From NCBI GenBank assembly GCA_013697625.1, contig JACCWN010000012.1:1-37891 (forward strand): a DNA stretch of 37,891 nt, given 5' to 3'. Of the stretch, positions 19,646-27,878 are shown piece by piece (the stretch's first letter is position 1; each line of letters begins with the position of its first letter). The notes under the pieces were generated by a model, which did no database searches, was not told the DNA's origin, and saw only the letters and a list, made by a program, of their open reading frames with translations. A program made the position numbers and the translations under genes. The DNA comes from Legionella sp. GTDB taxonomy: Bacteria; Pseudomonadota; Gammaproteobacteria; Legionellales; Legionellaceae.

Positions 19646-19830
19646 TTTTTAGTGAGAATGTAAAGTATAACATGGAAGAATTCCATACTTCCAATTTTAT
19701 CAGAATGGCTTGGTAAAAATTACAAACCAATTTAAGATGTGTCCAAGAGTATTTGACGCTAACAAAAAATTATAACCATCCATCATTAGGGTCTGTTGAC
19801 ATTTGATCATTTGATCCTCCGTCGCCGACG

Positions 19831-19851
19831 TACCGCGGTTTATCCGCGGTA
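19831..19851. repeat. Palindrome TACCGCGG-TTTAT-CCGCGGTA
   Basis: Perfect 8-bp stem with a five-base TTTAT loop, 22 bp inside the left end of the IS5-like element. It is the inverted partner of the longer palindrome at 22877-22913, whose loop is ATAAA. Confidence 0.8.
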
Positions 19852-20622
19852 TCCAGGGATGTCTGTATAAACACAGATTTTTTAATTTACCTCTCAATTC
19901 GCTTATGGTAACTCAAAGGCAAAAATAGCCACGTTACAACCTATTGATAAATAAGATCAAACTCATAAAATTGCGGTTCCTACCCAAAATAAAACGAGTT
20001 TGAAATGACCAGACTAATGCTCAGTGACGAGCTATGGTCGAAGCTAAGAACAATCATGCGACAACATGAGATCTATGACAAGCCTAATCTTCGTCTTATG
20101 GTTGAAGCTATGTTGTATCGTATGCGCGTAGGCTGTCCTTGGCGAGACCTGCCAGCAGAATTTGGAAGCTGGAATTCAATATACCAAAAATTTAACCGAT
20201 GGTCATACAAAGATAAATTGGTCAAAATATTTAAATGTTTAGTGCATGCTCCTGATCTTGAATGGGAGTTTATTGATGGAAGTATAGTTAGAGCTCATCA
20301 ACACAGTGCAGGAGCTGTTGGTAAAGAAAATCAAGCCATTGGGAAATCTGTTGGCGGAAATACAACGAAAATTCATATGGCTGTTGATGCGTATGGCCTT
20401 CCAATAGAATTTGATTTAACGGGTGGTGAAGTCCATGACAGCAAGGCTGCTCCAGAATTAATTGTACGTCTCCCTCTTGCCGATTATATCATTGCAGATA
20501 AAGGCTACGACAGTGAAGAGATTCGAGAACTTATTCGAGAAAAAGGATCGACACCTCTCCCCCCGTTTCAGGAAAGTTGTCTCCTCTGCATAGAATAGAA
20601 TAAGGGCGGATTGGAATGAAAA

Positions 20623-21147
20623 ATGAGACAAGTAACAAAATATGCACCCGCAATAAAAGCCAATGTATTATCTAAAGCATTAGCACCGAATGCCTCAAGT
20701 GTATTAGAATTATCTAAAGTATTTAATATACCTCCATCAACTATTCACACCTGGTTATCTATAATGGGCAAAAAAGAAAATATTAAATCAACTAAAATGA
20801 GACGCCGTCCCCAAGACGAATCAGTTAGTTGCAAGTTTCAAGCAGTTATTGACACTATAGGTAAAACGGATGAAGAGCAAGGTTCTTACTGCCGCACAAA
20901 AGGAATTCACTCCAATCATTTGGAGCTCTGGAAACAGCAGATGTTAGAGGGTCTTGGTAATACATCGGTTAAATTAACTGCCCAAAGTACAAAAGCCAAT
21001 AAAGCCGCCCATAAACAAATAGAACATGAAAACAAGCAATTAAAGCGGGAGTTAACCCGTAAAGAGAAGGCACTAGCAGAAATAACTGCGTTACTGGTTC
21101 TCAAAAAAAAAGCAGACTTATTTTGGGAGGAAAGCGAGGACGTTTAA
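20623..21147 (+). CDS. IS3-family transposase OrfA
   Basis: A 174-residue DNA-binding half of an IS3-family transposase. It has a helix-turn-helix near residues 27-50 (SKVFNIPPSTIHTWLS), a second HTH-like region (GSYCRTKGIHSNHLELWKQQML), and a C-terminal leucine-rich coiled coil (KQIEHENKQLKRELTRKEKALAEITALL). It ends 24 bases into OrfB. A run of nine A followed by G at 21103-21112 lies before the overlap, and the -1 frame is open from there into OrfB, so programmed -1 frameshifting to an OrfAB fusion is likely. Confidence 0.85.
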   Translation: MRQVTKYAPAIKANVLSKALAPNASSVLELSKVFNIPPSTIHTWLSIMGKKENIKSTKMRRRPQDESVSCKFQAVIDTIGKTDEEQGSYCRTKGIHSNHLELWKQQMLEGLGNTSVKLTAQSTKANKAAHKQIEHENKQLKRELTRKEKALAEITALLVLKKKADLFWEESEDV

Positions 21148-22181
21148 TAACATGTCAGGAAAAGATTTATGCTCTTGGATTACTTAAAGAAGCCTGCAAT
21201 GCTGGAAGCAGGCTCCAACCGGCCTGTGAGCTACTTGGATTTACTATACGGACTCATCAACGATGGATAAAGGAACAGTGTCTTAGTGATAAGCGCCGCG
21301 GACCTAAAAGTAGGCCACACAATAAGCTTTCTGATGCTGAACGTGCACATATCTTATTGGTAGCAAATTCTTCGGAATATAGGAATCAACCCCCTAGCCA
21401 AATTGTACCTAATCTTGCAGATAAAGGAGAATATATAGGCTCTGAATCAACCATATACCGTGTTCTTCATGCCAACAAAATGGTACAACATCGTAGTGCC
21501 ATGCGCCCAAGAACACATAAAAAGCCTGATGAACTCAGAGCTACCAAGCCCAATCAACTTTGGTCTTGGGATATTACGTATCTGACAAGCAATATACGGG
21601 GTAAATATTATTACCTTTACCTTTTTCTAGATATTTTTAGTAGAAAAATTGTGGGTTTCAATGTCTTTGAGGAGCAATCAGCAGCACATGCGTCTGAGGT
21701 GGTATCGGAAGCGTATATAGCAGAGCAAGTGTGTGCTGGGGAAGTCACTCTTCATGCTGATAATGGAGGCCCTATGAAAGGCTCAATGATGCTGGCTACC
21801 CTACAAAATCTAGGAGTAGTAACTTCTTTCAGTAGGCCCTCTGTCAGTAATGATAATCCCTATTCAGAATCGCTGTTCAGGACATTAAAATACTGTCCAA
21901 AGTACCCTAATAAACCATTTACATCACCTCAAACGGCAATGGCATGGGTAACTCAATTTGTTAATTGGTATAACCATGCTCATCTACATAGTGGTATTAA
22001 TTTCGTGACTCCAAGTGCACGTCACAATGAAAAAGACAAAGAAATATTAGAGAAAAGAGTGGCAGTATATGAGCTTGCTAGAAAGAAAAATCCATGCAGA
22101 TGGTCGGGTAAAATACGCAATTGGGACTGTATAGGGGAGGTGTATTTAAATGCCAAACGATCTAAATGTAAAGCTGCTTAA
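21123..22181 (+). CDS. IS3-family transposase OrfB (DDE integrase domain)
   Basis: The catalytic half of the transposase. The annotated frame begins at TTG 21123, but natural translation probably enters from OrfA by the -1 shift at the A9G tract. A helix-turn-helix segment (ACELLGFTIRTHQRWIKEQ) precedes the retroviral-integrase-type core with the three acidic residues in LWSWDITYL, LHADNGGPMKG and NPYSESLFRTLKYCPKYP. The last of these with its spaced lysine is typical of the IS3 family. At about 352 residues it is somewhat longer than average IS3 OrfB. No internal stop or frameshift is seen, so it is likely active. Confidence 0.9.
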   Translation: MGGKRGRLITCQEKIYALGLLKEACNAGSRLQPACELLGFTIRTHQRWIKEQCLSDKRRGPKSRPHNKLSDAERAHILLVANSSEYRNQPPSQIVPNLADKGEYIGSESTIYRVLHANKMVQHRSAMRPRTHKKPDELRATKPNQLWSWDITYLTSNIRGKYYYLYLFLDIFSRKIVGFNVFEEQSAAHASEVVSEAYIAEQVCAGEVTLHADNGGPMKGSMMLATLQNLGVVTSFSRPSVSNDNPYSESLFRTLKYCPKYPNKPFTSPQTAMAWVTQFVNWYNHAHLHSGINFVTPSARHNEKDKEILEKRVAVYELARKKNPCRWSGKIRNWDCIGEVYLNAKRSKCKAA

Positions 22182-22573
22182 AAAAAATAGATTTGCATTA
22201 ATCTGTTTTTGTTATAGCATAGCTCGGGTAGATCAAATCTGGTTCTACCTCAAGCGACAACTATTCTGAAAATTACCGCTCTTATTCCTAGGAAAAAGAA
22301 CTCAAAAACAGGGAATGATGACATGGACTGGTGTTTGTATAAATACCGACTTCTGATCGAAAATATGTTTGCACGCCTCAAACATTTTCGAGCAATTGCA
22401 ACAAGATATGACAAACTGAAACGAAATTACGCCTCAATGCTCGCCATGGCGTGCTCATATCTGTGGCTGCCTATGTAAGCCACCTAAGATTTATTGATAT
22501 AATTTCAATCTAATCCAATACACATCCGCCCATATTTAAAGAGCAGAGTGTCTACTGATTCTAAAGAAATGGT

Positions 22574-22867
22574 ATGAGGTCATCGTACGCGTATATTTTA
22601 ACCAACAAACGCAATGGCACACTTTATGTTGGTTCAACTTCGGACCTTATCAGGCGAATCTGGGAACATAAAAATAATGTAGTTCCCAGCAGCTTTACAG
22701 CACAATATAATGTACATATGCTGGTCTATTATGAGATTCATTCTACCTATTTAGAAGCTGCCAGACGCGAGGCACGCTTTAAAAATTGGTGTAGAAAATG
22801 GAAGCTCAATTTAATCGAAGAGTTTAATCCAACATGGCGCGATTTATACAAAGAAATATGTTCTTGA
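22574..22867 (+). CDS. GIY-YIG domain endonuclease, YhbQ-like
   Basis: A complete small 97-residue single-domain GIY-YIG protein. YAYILTNKRNGTLYVGSTSDL gives the namesake motif by its key residues YIL and LYVG, followed by the conserved arginine region RRIWEHK, an acidic helix LEAARREARFKNWCRKWK that holds the catalytic glutamate, and the tail FNPTWRDLY. Such stand-alone proteins are of uncertain role; the domain cuts DNA in homing endonucleases and UvrC. It starts 95 bp after the IS5 transposase remnant and ends 9 bp before a 16-bp-stem palindrome. Lying inside the 20-bp terminal inverted repeats suggests it is a passenger of the element. Confidence 0.85.
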   Translation: MRSSYAYILTNKRNGTLYVGSTSDLIRRIWEHKNNVVPSSFTAQYNVHMLVYYEIHSTYLEAARREARFKNWCRKWKLNLIEEFNPTWRDLYKEICS

Positions 22868-22876
22868 CATGAGCAT

Positions 22877-22913
22877 CTCCTGGATACCGCGGATAAACCG
22901 CGGTATCCAGGAG
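22877..22913. repeat. Palindrome with 16-bp perfect stem and ATAAA loop
   Basis: CTCCTGGATACCGCGG (22877-22892), loop ATAAA, then its exact complement (22898-22913). It starts 9 bp after the GIY-YIG stop codon and may terminate that transcript, though no T-run follows. It is the inverted relative of 19831-19851 and shares its loop type with the hairpins at 18010 and 18061. Confidence 0.85.
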
Positions 22914-23157
22914 AAGGGGGATCAAATGTCAACAGACCCTATTCTTTTTATCGATCCAAATGACTATACGAATGGAGTGTAATAGTATCATAATTTTTCA
23001 GTGAGACTTAAAAGGTCATAAAATATTACTATAATGGCTAAATTAGAATTGACTTATTAACCATTTTGGTTCAGAATTTCTTTCCATATTTGGGGAAAAT
23101 GTATATTTATGAACAAAAAAATAAGCCCTAAAGTTTCACAAAAATAAGGATACTATT

Positions 23158-23343
23158 ATGATAACTTGTACTAGCAAAGTTGGACAAACTCTGGTTATAG
23201 ATGATGGGTTGCAATTAATGCTACTCGGTGTAAGAGATGATCATGTGCTGCTTGGCTTTGATAATTGCCATAAAATTATGATATGTCGTAAAAATCCCCA
23301 AAATATATCAGAACAAAGGATAGCTGATAAAGTTAATAAATAA
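23158..23343 (+). CDS. Divergent CsrA-like RNA-binding protein
   Basis: The 61-residue protein follows the CsrA pattern strand by strand: MITCTSKVGQTLVIDDGLQL, LLGVRDDHVLLGFD, and IMICRKNPQNISEQR. CsrA dimers bind GGA motifs in mRNA leaders and alter translation. Two RNA-contact areas differ from the canonical protein: the first-strand TRR is TSK here, and the region after the last strand (usually VHREEIYQ) is ICRKNPQN, keeping the key arginine only. It is therefore an accessory paralogue whose RNA specificity may have changed. AAGGAT about 8 bases before the ATG serves as ribosome binding site. It is the first gene of the same-strand signalling cassette, 74 bp before the response regulator. 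Confidence 0.75.
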   Translation: MITCTSKVGQTLVIDDGLQLMLLGVRDDHVLLGFDNCHKIMICRKNPQNISEQRIADKVNK

Positions 23344-23417
23344 ATGAAAGACAATATGCTCTAAGGCCAAGTTATGATAGGATGATCGAGTAATTCAGTT
23401 TTAGTTGTTCGGGGTAA

Positions 23418-24401
23418 ATGGAAAAGATGAATGTATTACCTACTCACATAACCAGCTTATATCATCCTATCAAAGTAGTAGTTCTTGATGACAATGAAAA
23501 TTTTTTAAATGTAATGGCACTGGAATTTCATGACCATGATAATTTTTTAATGGTTTCAAACCCAGGTATTGCTTTAAAACATATTGAATCGGGCCTTAAG
23601 CATACTTTCAAAAATCAAGCCTTCGAAGCAGACATTCTAAACCCCGATGATTTTTTAAAAAAAAATCCCTTAATAGATTTTATATACAATCCATACCGGT
23701 TTAATCAGGTAGGCGTTATCATTGTGGATTATATAATGCCAAGCATCAACGGTGTCGATTTTTGTAAACAATTGAGGGACAAACCTATTTATAAAATTTT
23801 AATTACAGCAGAGGCAGATAAAGACATTGCTGTAAACGCTTTTAATGAGGGCATTATTGATAAGTTTATTTTGAAAAGTCATCTTGATTTCTACGGACAA
23901 ATAAGAACATATATTCGTGAATGTAGTCTTAAATATTTTATCAACTGTTCACACAGTTTTTTAACTGGTTGCAATGATAAATTAAAATCTTTATTTAATA
24001 ATCATTCATATAAAAAATTATTTGAAATTGTTTTAATTCAGAGTCAAGCCATTGAATACTATCTTGTCGACTCTATTGGAAGTTTTTTATTTCTAACAAA
24101 AAATGGCGAACCTACTTGGTTATTAATTTCTGATCAAGACAGGGTAAACAATCAAGTGGATTTATTAATTGATTACTGTTTTCCTGAGGATTCCATTAAC
24201 AGACTAAAAAATAAGGAAGACTTATTGTTCCTATTCTCTGAAAATGAACATAAAGAGGATCTTGAAAATTGGAATAAATATATTTTTCATTCGTCGAAAT
24301 TAGATGAATATCACAATTATAGTGTTGTGAGTGGGAAGTTAACCAATTCAATTAACTGGGATAGAATAGCAACCTATGAGTCTATGGCATTGCTGGTTTG
24401 A
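23418..24401 (+). CDS. Response regulator with receiver domain and unrecognised C-terminal domain
   Basis: The 327-residue protein has a receiver domain at about 18-175 with VVVLDDN (acidic pair), the likely phosphorylated Asp104 in IIVDYIMPSINGVDF, the Thr in ILITAEAD and the Lys in FILKSHLD, so phosphorylation should be possible. An insertion of about 40 residues between the first helix and the phospho-site strand is unusual. The C-terminal part (about 175-327) contains EYYLVDSIGSFLFL and GEPTWLLISDQDR, with no DNA-binding, GGDEF or EAL motif that I can see. Receivers with a non-DNA-binding output, such as Legionella LqsR, are a possible comparison; this is not a firm assignment. It lies between the CsrA-like and GNAT genes. 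GGGGT precedes the ATG. Confidence 0.8.
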   Translation: MEKMNVLPTHITSLYHPIKVVVLDDNENFLNVMALEFHDHDNFLMVSNPGIALKHIESGLKHTFKNQAFEADILNPDDFLKKNPLIDFIYNPYRFNQVGVIIVDYIMPSINGVDFCKQLRDKPIYKILITAEADKDIAVNAFNEGIIDKFILKSHLDFYGQIRTYIRECSLKYFINCSHSFLTGCNDKLKSLFNNHSYKKLFEIVLIQSQAIEYYLVDSIGSFLFLTKNGEPTWLLISDQDRVNNQVDLLIDYCFPEDSINRLKNKEDLLFLFSENEHKEDLENWNKYIFHSSKLDEYHNYSVVSGKLTNSINWDRIATYESMALLV

Positions 24402-24447
24402 TTCTTAGAACTCTATATAGTACTATCAAAATTATGGATTTATAATA

Positions 24448-25098
24448 ATGTATTCATTTATTCAAGCAGAAGGAAAGCATGTAGAACAACTTGTACCAAT
24501 AATGGCCAGTACCGGTTACTGGGATTTTGGATTGAAAAACAATTCACTGAATATGACCAACCGTGAATTTATGCGCGAATCTATTGTGAAGCCGTATTTA
24601 CCTTTGACAACGATTATAGTCGAAGATGGCGATTACAGTACCGTATTAGGAGCAGTTACTTGTGCCACCAAAGACGTTCTTTCAAATATGCCAGCAAGTG
24701 AGTACGATAAATCCATTGACCCGAGAATAGCTGAATTATTCAAAAATATCTTCGAATTTGAATTAACAGACAGCTATCATATAAGCTTTCTTGCTGTTGC
24801 GAAACCATTTCGTGGTATAGGATTAGGCGGGAAATTATTGGACTATGCGGAAAATAAGGCACATCAGGAAAAATGCGAGACATTGTCACTTTATACAGTA
24901 AGTTGTCAAACCAGCGCAATAAAATTGTATCATCGATTTGGTATGATGATTACGAAAGTCATTGCTGTGTCTGATAAAGTGAAATTCCCCAACTTTTTAT
25001 ATTTCGAGAAGAATAAAACATTGATGACCCAGCATGATTATTTTGATACTGAGGAATATAAACAACTTGATGTGAATCTATTAACTTCTGAATCATAA
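24448..25098 (+). CDS. GNAT-family N-acetyltransferase
   Basis: The 216-residue protein has a GNAT core. The acetyl-CoA loop motif is visible as FRGIGLGGKLLDYAENKA at about residues 124-141 (the R-G-x-G-L-G pattern), preceded by the central strand YHISFLAVAKP and followed by CETLSLYTVSCQTSAIKLYHRFGM, which is the usual second strand with conserved tyrosine and phenylalanine. The N-terminal third has an added segment that may shape the acceptor pocket. The substrate cannot be deduced. Lying 46 bp after the response regulator and 11 bp before the kinase gene, it is likely cotranscribed with them, and it could make or modify a small signal or acetylate a partner. That role is inference. Confidence 0.85.
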   Translation: MYSFIQAEGKHVEQLVPIMASTGYWDFGLKNNSLNMTNREFMRESIVKPYLPLTTIIVEDGDYSTVLGAVTCATKDVLSNMPASEYDKSIDPRIAELFKNIFEFELTDSYHISFLAVAKPFRGIGLGGKLLDYAENKAHQEKCETLSLYTVSCQTSAIKLYHRFGMMITKVIAVSDKVKFPNFLYFEKNKTLMTQHDYFDTEEYKQLDVNLLTSES

Positions 25099-25109
25099 AC
25101 GAAGGTTTA

Positions 25110-27605
25110 ATGAAAAAAAATTATCAATTATTTATTTTTAGTATTGGTTGTTGGCTTTCACTGTTCCTATTAAAAATATATGACATTTTTCCTCAAATAA
25201 AATTATCTCAATTTTCTGCAAAAATAGAGATATTATTGCATTTTTTTATGGTTGCCTGGGCTTTTACAATTTATAAAAATGTTAATAAAGAAAATCAAAA
25301 TATACTTTTGTGGCTTTTATTATTAAATGTAGGATTATTTTTAAACGATGTGGCTTTTTATGTTCTAATTTATTTGTCAAGTAATTTTAATTTCCATCTA
25401 TCAATGACAAACTTTATTATAATAATTCTACCTTATTCTACCTGGGTTATTTCAGCATTATTTTTCCTAATCAAATTAGTTAATAAAATTTATACCCCAA
25501 ACTACTTTCTAAAATTATTTTTAGTTTTAATGGTAATAAATTGCATAATTATCTGCTTATTTTTATATTCCGCCCAACCTGTTTTTGAATATTTATCATG
25601 GCAGACTATTTCTCAAATTATAAGTTCTTTTGCTGAGTTGTTAATATTTGATTTGGGGGTGGTATGCCTTATATATTCTGAGAATGAAGGACTGTCATTC
25701 TTCATTATAGGTTTAATTATTCTTATTTCAGGAGATTTTATAATAAATTATTCCTTTCTCTCACAAACAAACTCGATAACTACTTATGGTGAACTTTTTT
25801 GGCTTTTAGGAGTAGTATTTATTTTCTTTGGAATATATTCGCTTCAAAGCCAGGGATGTTACGTGAATAAATGGCTTAGGGCAACAAATAGCATTAAAGG
25901 TAAATTAGCTTTTTGGGCATTTGGATTATCAATTGTTAATATATTACCTTTTTTTATTTTAGCTTATTTGCTTTCGCCACTTAATAAATCTGTATTTTTA
26001 ATAATGCCCTCTTTTTTTATGCTTACTTCTTTATCAATAGTAATTTTTTCACTTTTAACTGTAAAACAATTTGAACTACCCTTTAAAAAAATTGCTGATA
26101 ACATTGAATCTTTGATGTTGGATAATGATAAAAGTAAATTTAATTCTCTTTTTGTAATCGAGGAATTTATTTTTTTGCAAGAGTTTATATTAAAAGTGTT
26201 TGACCTTAAAGAAGAAAGAGAGGAAGCAAAAAAAGCGTTAGTCTCTTTAACAGCGCAAGTCGCTCACGATATTCGTTCTCCATTGACTGCATTAAACATT
26301 TGCCTTAAGGATTTACCTCAACTTTCTGATAGTCAGAGAATTATGATGAGAAATGTAGCTAATCGAATTAATGACATTGCTAATAATTTGCTACAACAAT
26401 ACGTGGGTAAAAAAATAGAAACAGTGAAAGATCCATTGTATTTACATACGTGTTTACTTGCTCCTTTAATAGAAAGTATCATTTCTGAAAAAAGATTACA
26501 GTTTATAGGTATGCCTATTGAGCTGGAGAGTATTATAACGAGTGAAGGTTTTTCAGCTTTTGCTACTTTTGATTCCTCTCGAATGAAGAGGCTATTGTCA
26601 AATTTGATAAATAATTCCTCAGAAGCTTTTTCAGGTAGGGGCGGAAAAATTATACTCAAGCTAGATGCCTGGAATGGAAAAGTATTTTTGAAAATTATAG
26701 ATAATGGTTGTGGCATTGCTGCTGGCTCCTTGCAGCATGTATTTAATTTCGGAGAAAGTACTAAAAAAGAGGGTGCTGGTTTAGGACTGGCTGATGCTAA
26801 AGCAATTGTCGAAAAATTTGGTGGTAAATTAGAGCTGAATTCTATTTTAAATCAAGGCACAGTTGTCGAGATAACATTACCTAGTTCAGAGCCGCCCAAT
26901 TGGTTTGTATCAGAAATTTTAATTTCGACAGAAAAATTTATTGTTATAATAGACGATGATCAATCTGTACATGATGCCTGGAACCAGCGGTTAATTAGTG
27001 CTTCAACAGCTCTTCAAATATGCCATTTTAATACTTTTTTAGCATTTTCAGATTGGTATACCCCACAGATAGGTCCTTTACAGATATTTTCAGATTACGA
27101 GTTAACAGATGAAAAAAATACGGGGTTAGATTTTTTTGAAAATTTACATATAGATAACCAATCAATTTTAGTAACAAGCCATTATGAAAATAAAGAAATT
27201 ATTCAGCGTTGTCAAAATGAAGGCATTAAACTTTTACCTAAAAATTTACTAACTCACATTCCTGTTAGATTGATTGATGTAAAACATGTTGAACTTATAT
27301 TGATTGATGATTCTATAAGTTTATGTCAATCCTGGGAATTTGCATCTGTAGCAGCAGGAAAAAAGATCTTAACGTTTACAAATACAAAAGATTTTGAAAA
27401 ATATTTAATTTTTCTAGACCGTATGATCGTAATTTATATTGATTCTGATTTAAATGATACTATCCGAGGAGAAATCTATGCTGAATTTATTTATAAGCAG
27501 GGTTTTAAAGAAATATTTTTGGTAACAGGTTATCCAGTTTCGCATTTTGATAACTTGCCCTGGATCAAGGCCGTTGTGGATAAAGCACCCCCATTTATAG
27601 GGTGA
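25110..27605 (+). CDS. Hybrid sensor histidine kinase with ten membrane helices and two receiver domains
   Basis: The 831-residue protein starts with about ten hydrophobic helices (residues 5-320) and no large periplasmic domain, so it probably senses something within or near the membrane. A short linker leads to the HisKA domain with H386 in VAHDIRSPLTALN, then an ATPase domain with the N box LLSNLINNSSEAF (about 495-505), DNGCGIA (from 531) and GAGLGLADAK. Receiver 1 (about 608-725) has VIIDDDQS, Asp662 in FSDYELTD, Thr in LVTSH and Lys in LLPKNLL. Receiver 2 (about 730-831) has LILIDDS, Asp778 in IYIDSDLND, LVTGYP and VVDKAPP. Both look capable of accepting phosphate. The gene is very AT-rich, and GAAGG precedes its ATG. 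Confidence 0.88.
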   Translation: MKKNYQLFIFSIGCWLSLFLLKIYDIFPQIKLSQFSAKIEILLHFFMVAWAFTIYKNVNKENQNILLWLLLLNVGLFLNDVAFYVLIYLSSNFNFHLSMTNFIIIILPYSTWVISALFFLIKLVNKIYTPNYFLKLFLVLMVINCIIICLFLYSAQPVFEYLSWQTISQIISSFAELLIFDLGVVCLIYSENEGLSFFIIGLIILISGDFIINYSFLSQTNSITTYGELFWLLGVVFIFFGIYSLQSQGCYVNKWLRATNSIKGKLAFWAFGLSIVNILPFFILAYLLSPLNKSVFLIMPSFFMLTSLSIVIFSLLTVKQFELPFKKIADNIESLMLDNDKSKFNSLFVIEEFIFLQEFILKVFDLKEEREEAKKALVSLTAQVAHDIRSPLTALNICLKDLPQLSDSQRIMMRNVANRINDIANNLLQQYVGKKIETVKDPLYLHTCLLAPLIESIISEKRLQFIGMPIELESIITSEGFSAFATFDSSRMKRLLSNLINNSSEAFSGRGGKIILKLDAWNGKVFLKIIDNGCGIAAGSLQHVFNFGESTKKEGAGLGLADAKAIVEKFGGKLELNSILNQGTVVEITLPSSEPPNWFVSEILISTEKFIVIIDDDQSVHDAWNQRLISASTALQICHFNTFLAFSDWYTPQIGPLQIFSDYELTDEKNTGLDFFENLHIDNQSILVTSHYENKEIIQRCQNEGIKLLPKNLLTHIPVRLIDVKHVELILIDDSISLCQSWEFASVAAGKKILTFTNTKDFEKYLIFLDRMIVIYIDSDLNDTIRGEIYAEFIYKQGFKEIFLVTGYPVSHFDNLPWIKAVVDKAPPFIG

Positions 27606-27706
27606 TTCATTGAAAACCTAATTTTTGTAAGTATTATTAATTATTTCTGACAAGGATTCAGTTCTTACAAAACGAGACATTTTAATACAACGATTATTTA
27701 AGATTA

Positions 27707-27755
27707 AAGGAATCGCCTCAAACATCTATATTTTAGATGTATATTACTATTCCTT
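27707..27755. other. Two-tier hairpin downstream of the hybrid kinase
   Basis: AAGGAAT (27707-27713) pairs with ATTCCTT (27749-27755), enclosing a second perfect hairpin ACATCTA/TAGATGT (27722-27728 and 27734-27740) with a TATTT loop. It lies 100 bp after the kinase stop in the gene-free stretch 27606-27878. There is no T-run, so it is not a standard terminator. It might stabilise the mRNA end or belong to a small RNA; nothing else supports either. Confidence 0.3.
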
Positions 27756-27878
27756 GTATCCATCTAAAAAATGAATTTTTCTAGTTGAAGCATTTGCATA
27801 AAAATAAATAGTCTAAAATTTATTTGTCACATAAACATGATATTTTTAATATAACACAAGTGCTCCTGTCCTATTACC

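Larger units (their letters stand above)
20559..22278 (+). mobile_element. IS3-family insertion sequence, 1720 bp
   Basis: It is flanked by the 4-bp direct repeat CTCT (20555-20558 and 22279-22282) and interrupts an IS5 transposase. The ends share a subterminal inverted repeat TTTCAG-NAA-AGTTGTC (about 20566-20581 and the complement near 22255-22271), although the outermost 7 bases match poorly. It encodes two overlapping frames, OrfA and OrfB, with a -1 slippery A9G tract. The element looks intact and recent because both the target duplication and the interrupted frame are clean. Confidence 0.85.
20005..22478 (+). pseudogene. IS5-family transposase, split by an IS3-family insertion
   Basis: The first part (20005-20558) encodes an IS5/IS427-type transposase: the N-terminal helical domain (LSDELWSKLRTIM, GCPWRDLPAEFGSWNSIYQKF), the first catalytic Asp in FIDGSIVRAHQHSAG, TTKIHMAVDAYGLP, and the second Asp in ADKGYDSEEIRE. 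The frame then enters foreign sequence. The remainder resumes at 22283 (LIPRKKNSKTGNDDMDW, then YRLLIENMFARLKHFRAIATRYDK, with the catalytic Glu in ENMFARLK) and stops at 22476-22478. Removing 20559-22282 restores one 249-residue frame exactly (554 + 196 = 750 bases), so the gene was intact when interrupted. It should be inactive now. Confidence 0.9.
19787..22941. mobile_element. IS5-like element with GIY-YIG passenger, interrupted by an IS3-family element
   Basis: The ends are a perfect inverted repeat, GGGTCTGTTGACATTTGATC at 19789-19808 and its complement at 22920-22939, each preceded or followed by TA, which would be the 2-bp target duplication expected for an IS427-type IS5 element. Subterminal palindromes lie just inside each end (19831-19851, 22877-22913). 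Between them are a split IS5-type transposase, an inserted IS3-family element (20559-22278) and a GIY-YIG gene. Without the IS3 element and one CTCT copy the unit is about 1.43 kb. That the nuclease travels with the transposase is inferred from the bracketing repeats; the alternative is two inverted MITE copies around unrelated genes. Confidence 0.65.

Noticed and set aside
17960..22913. REP-associated tyrosine transposase (RAYT) system
   Set aside because: No HUH/Y1 transposase gene is visible; the only nearby nuclease is GIY-YIG.
23418..27605. Calling the cassette the lqs quorum-sensing system
   Set aside because: No lqsA-type aminotransferase or hdeD is present and the kinase has two fused receivers; the likeness is only general.
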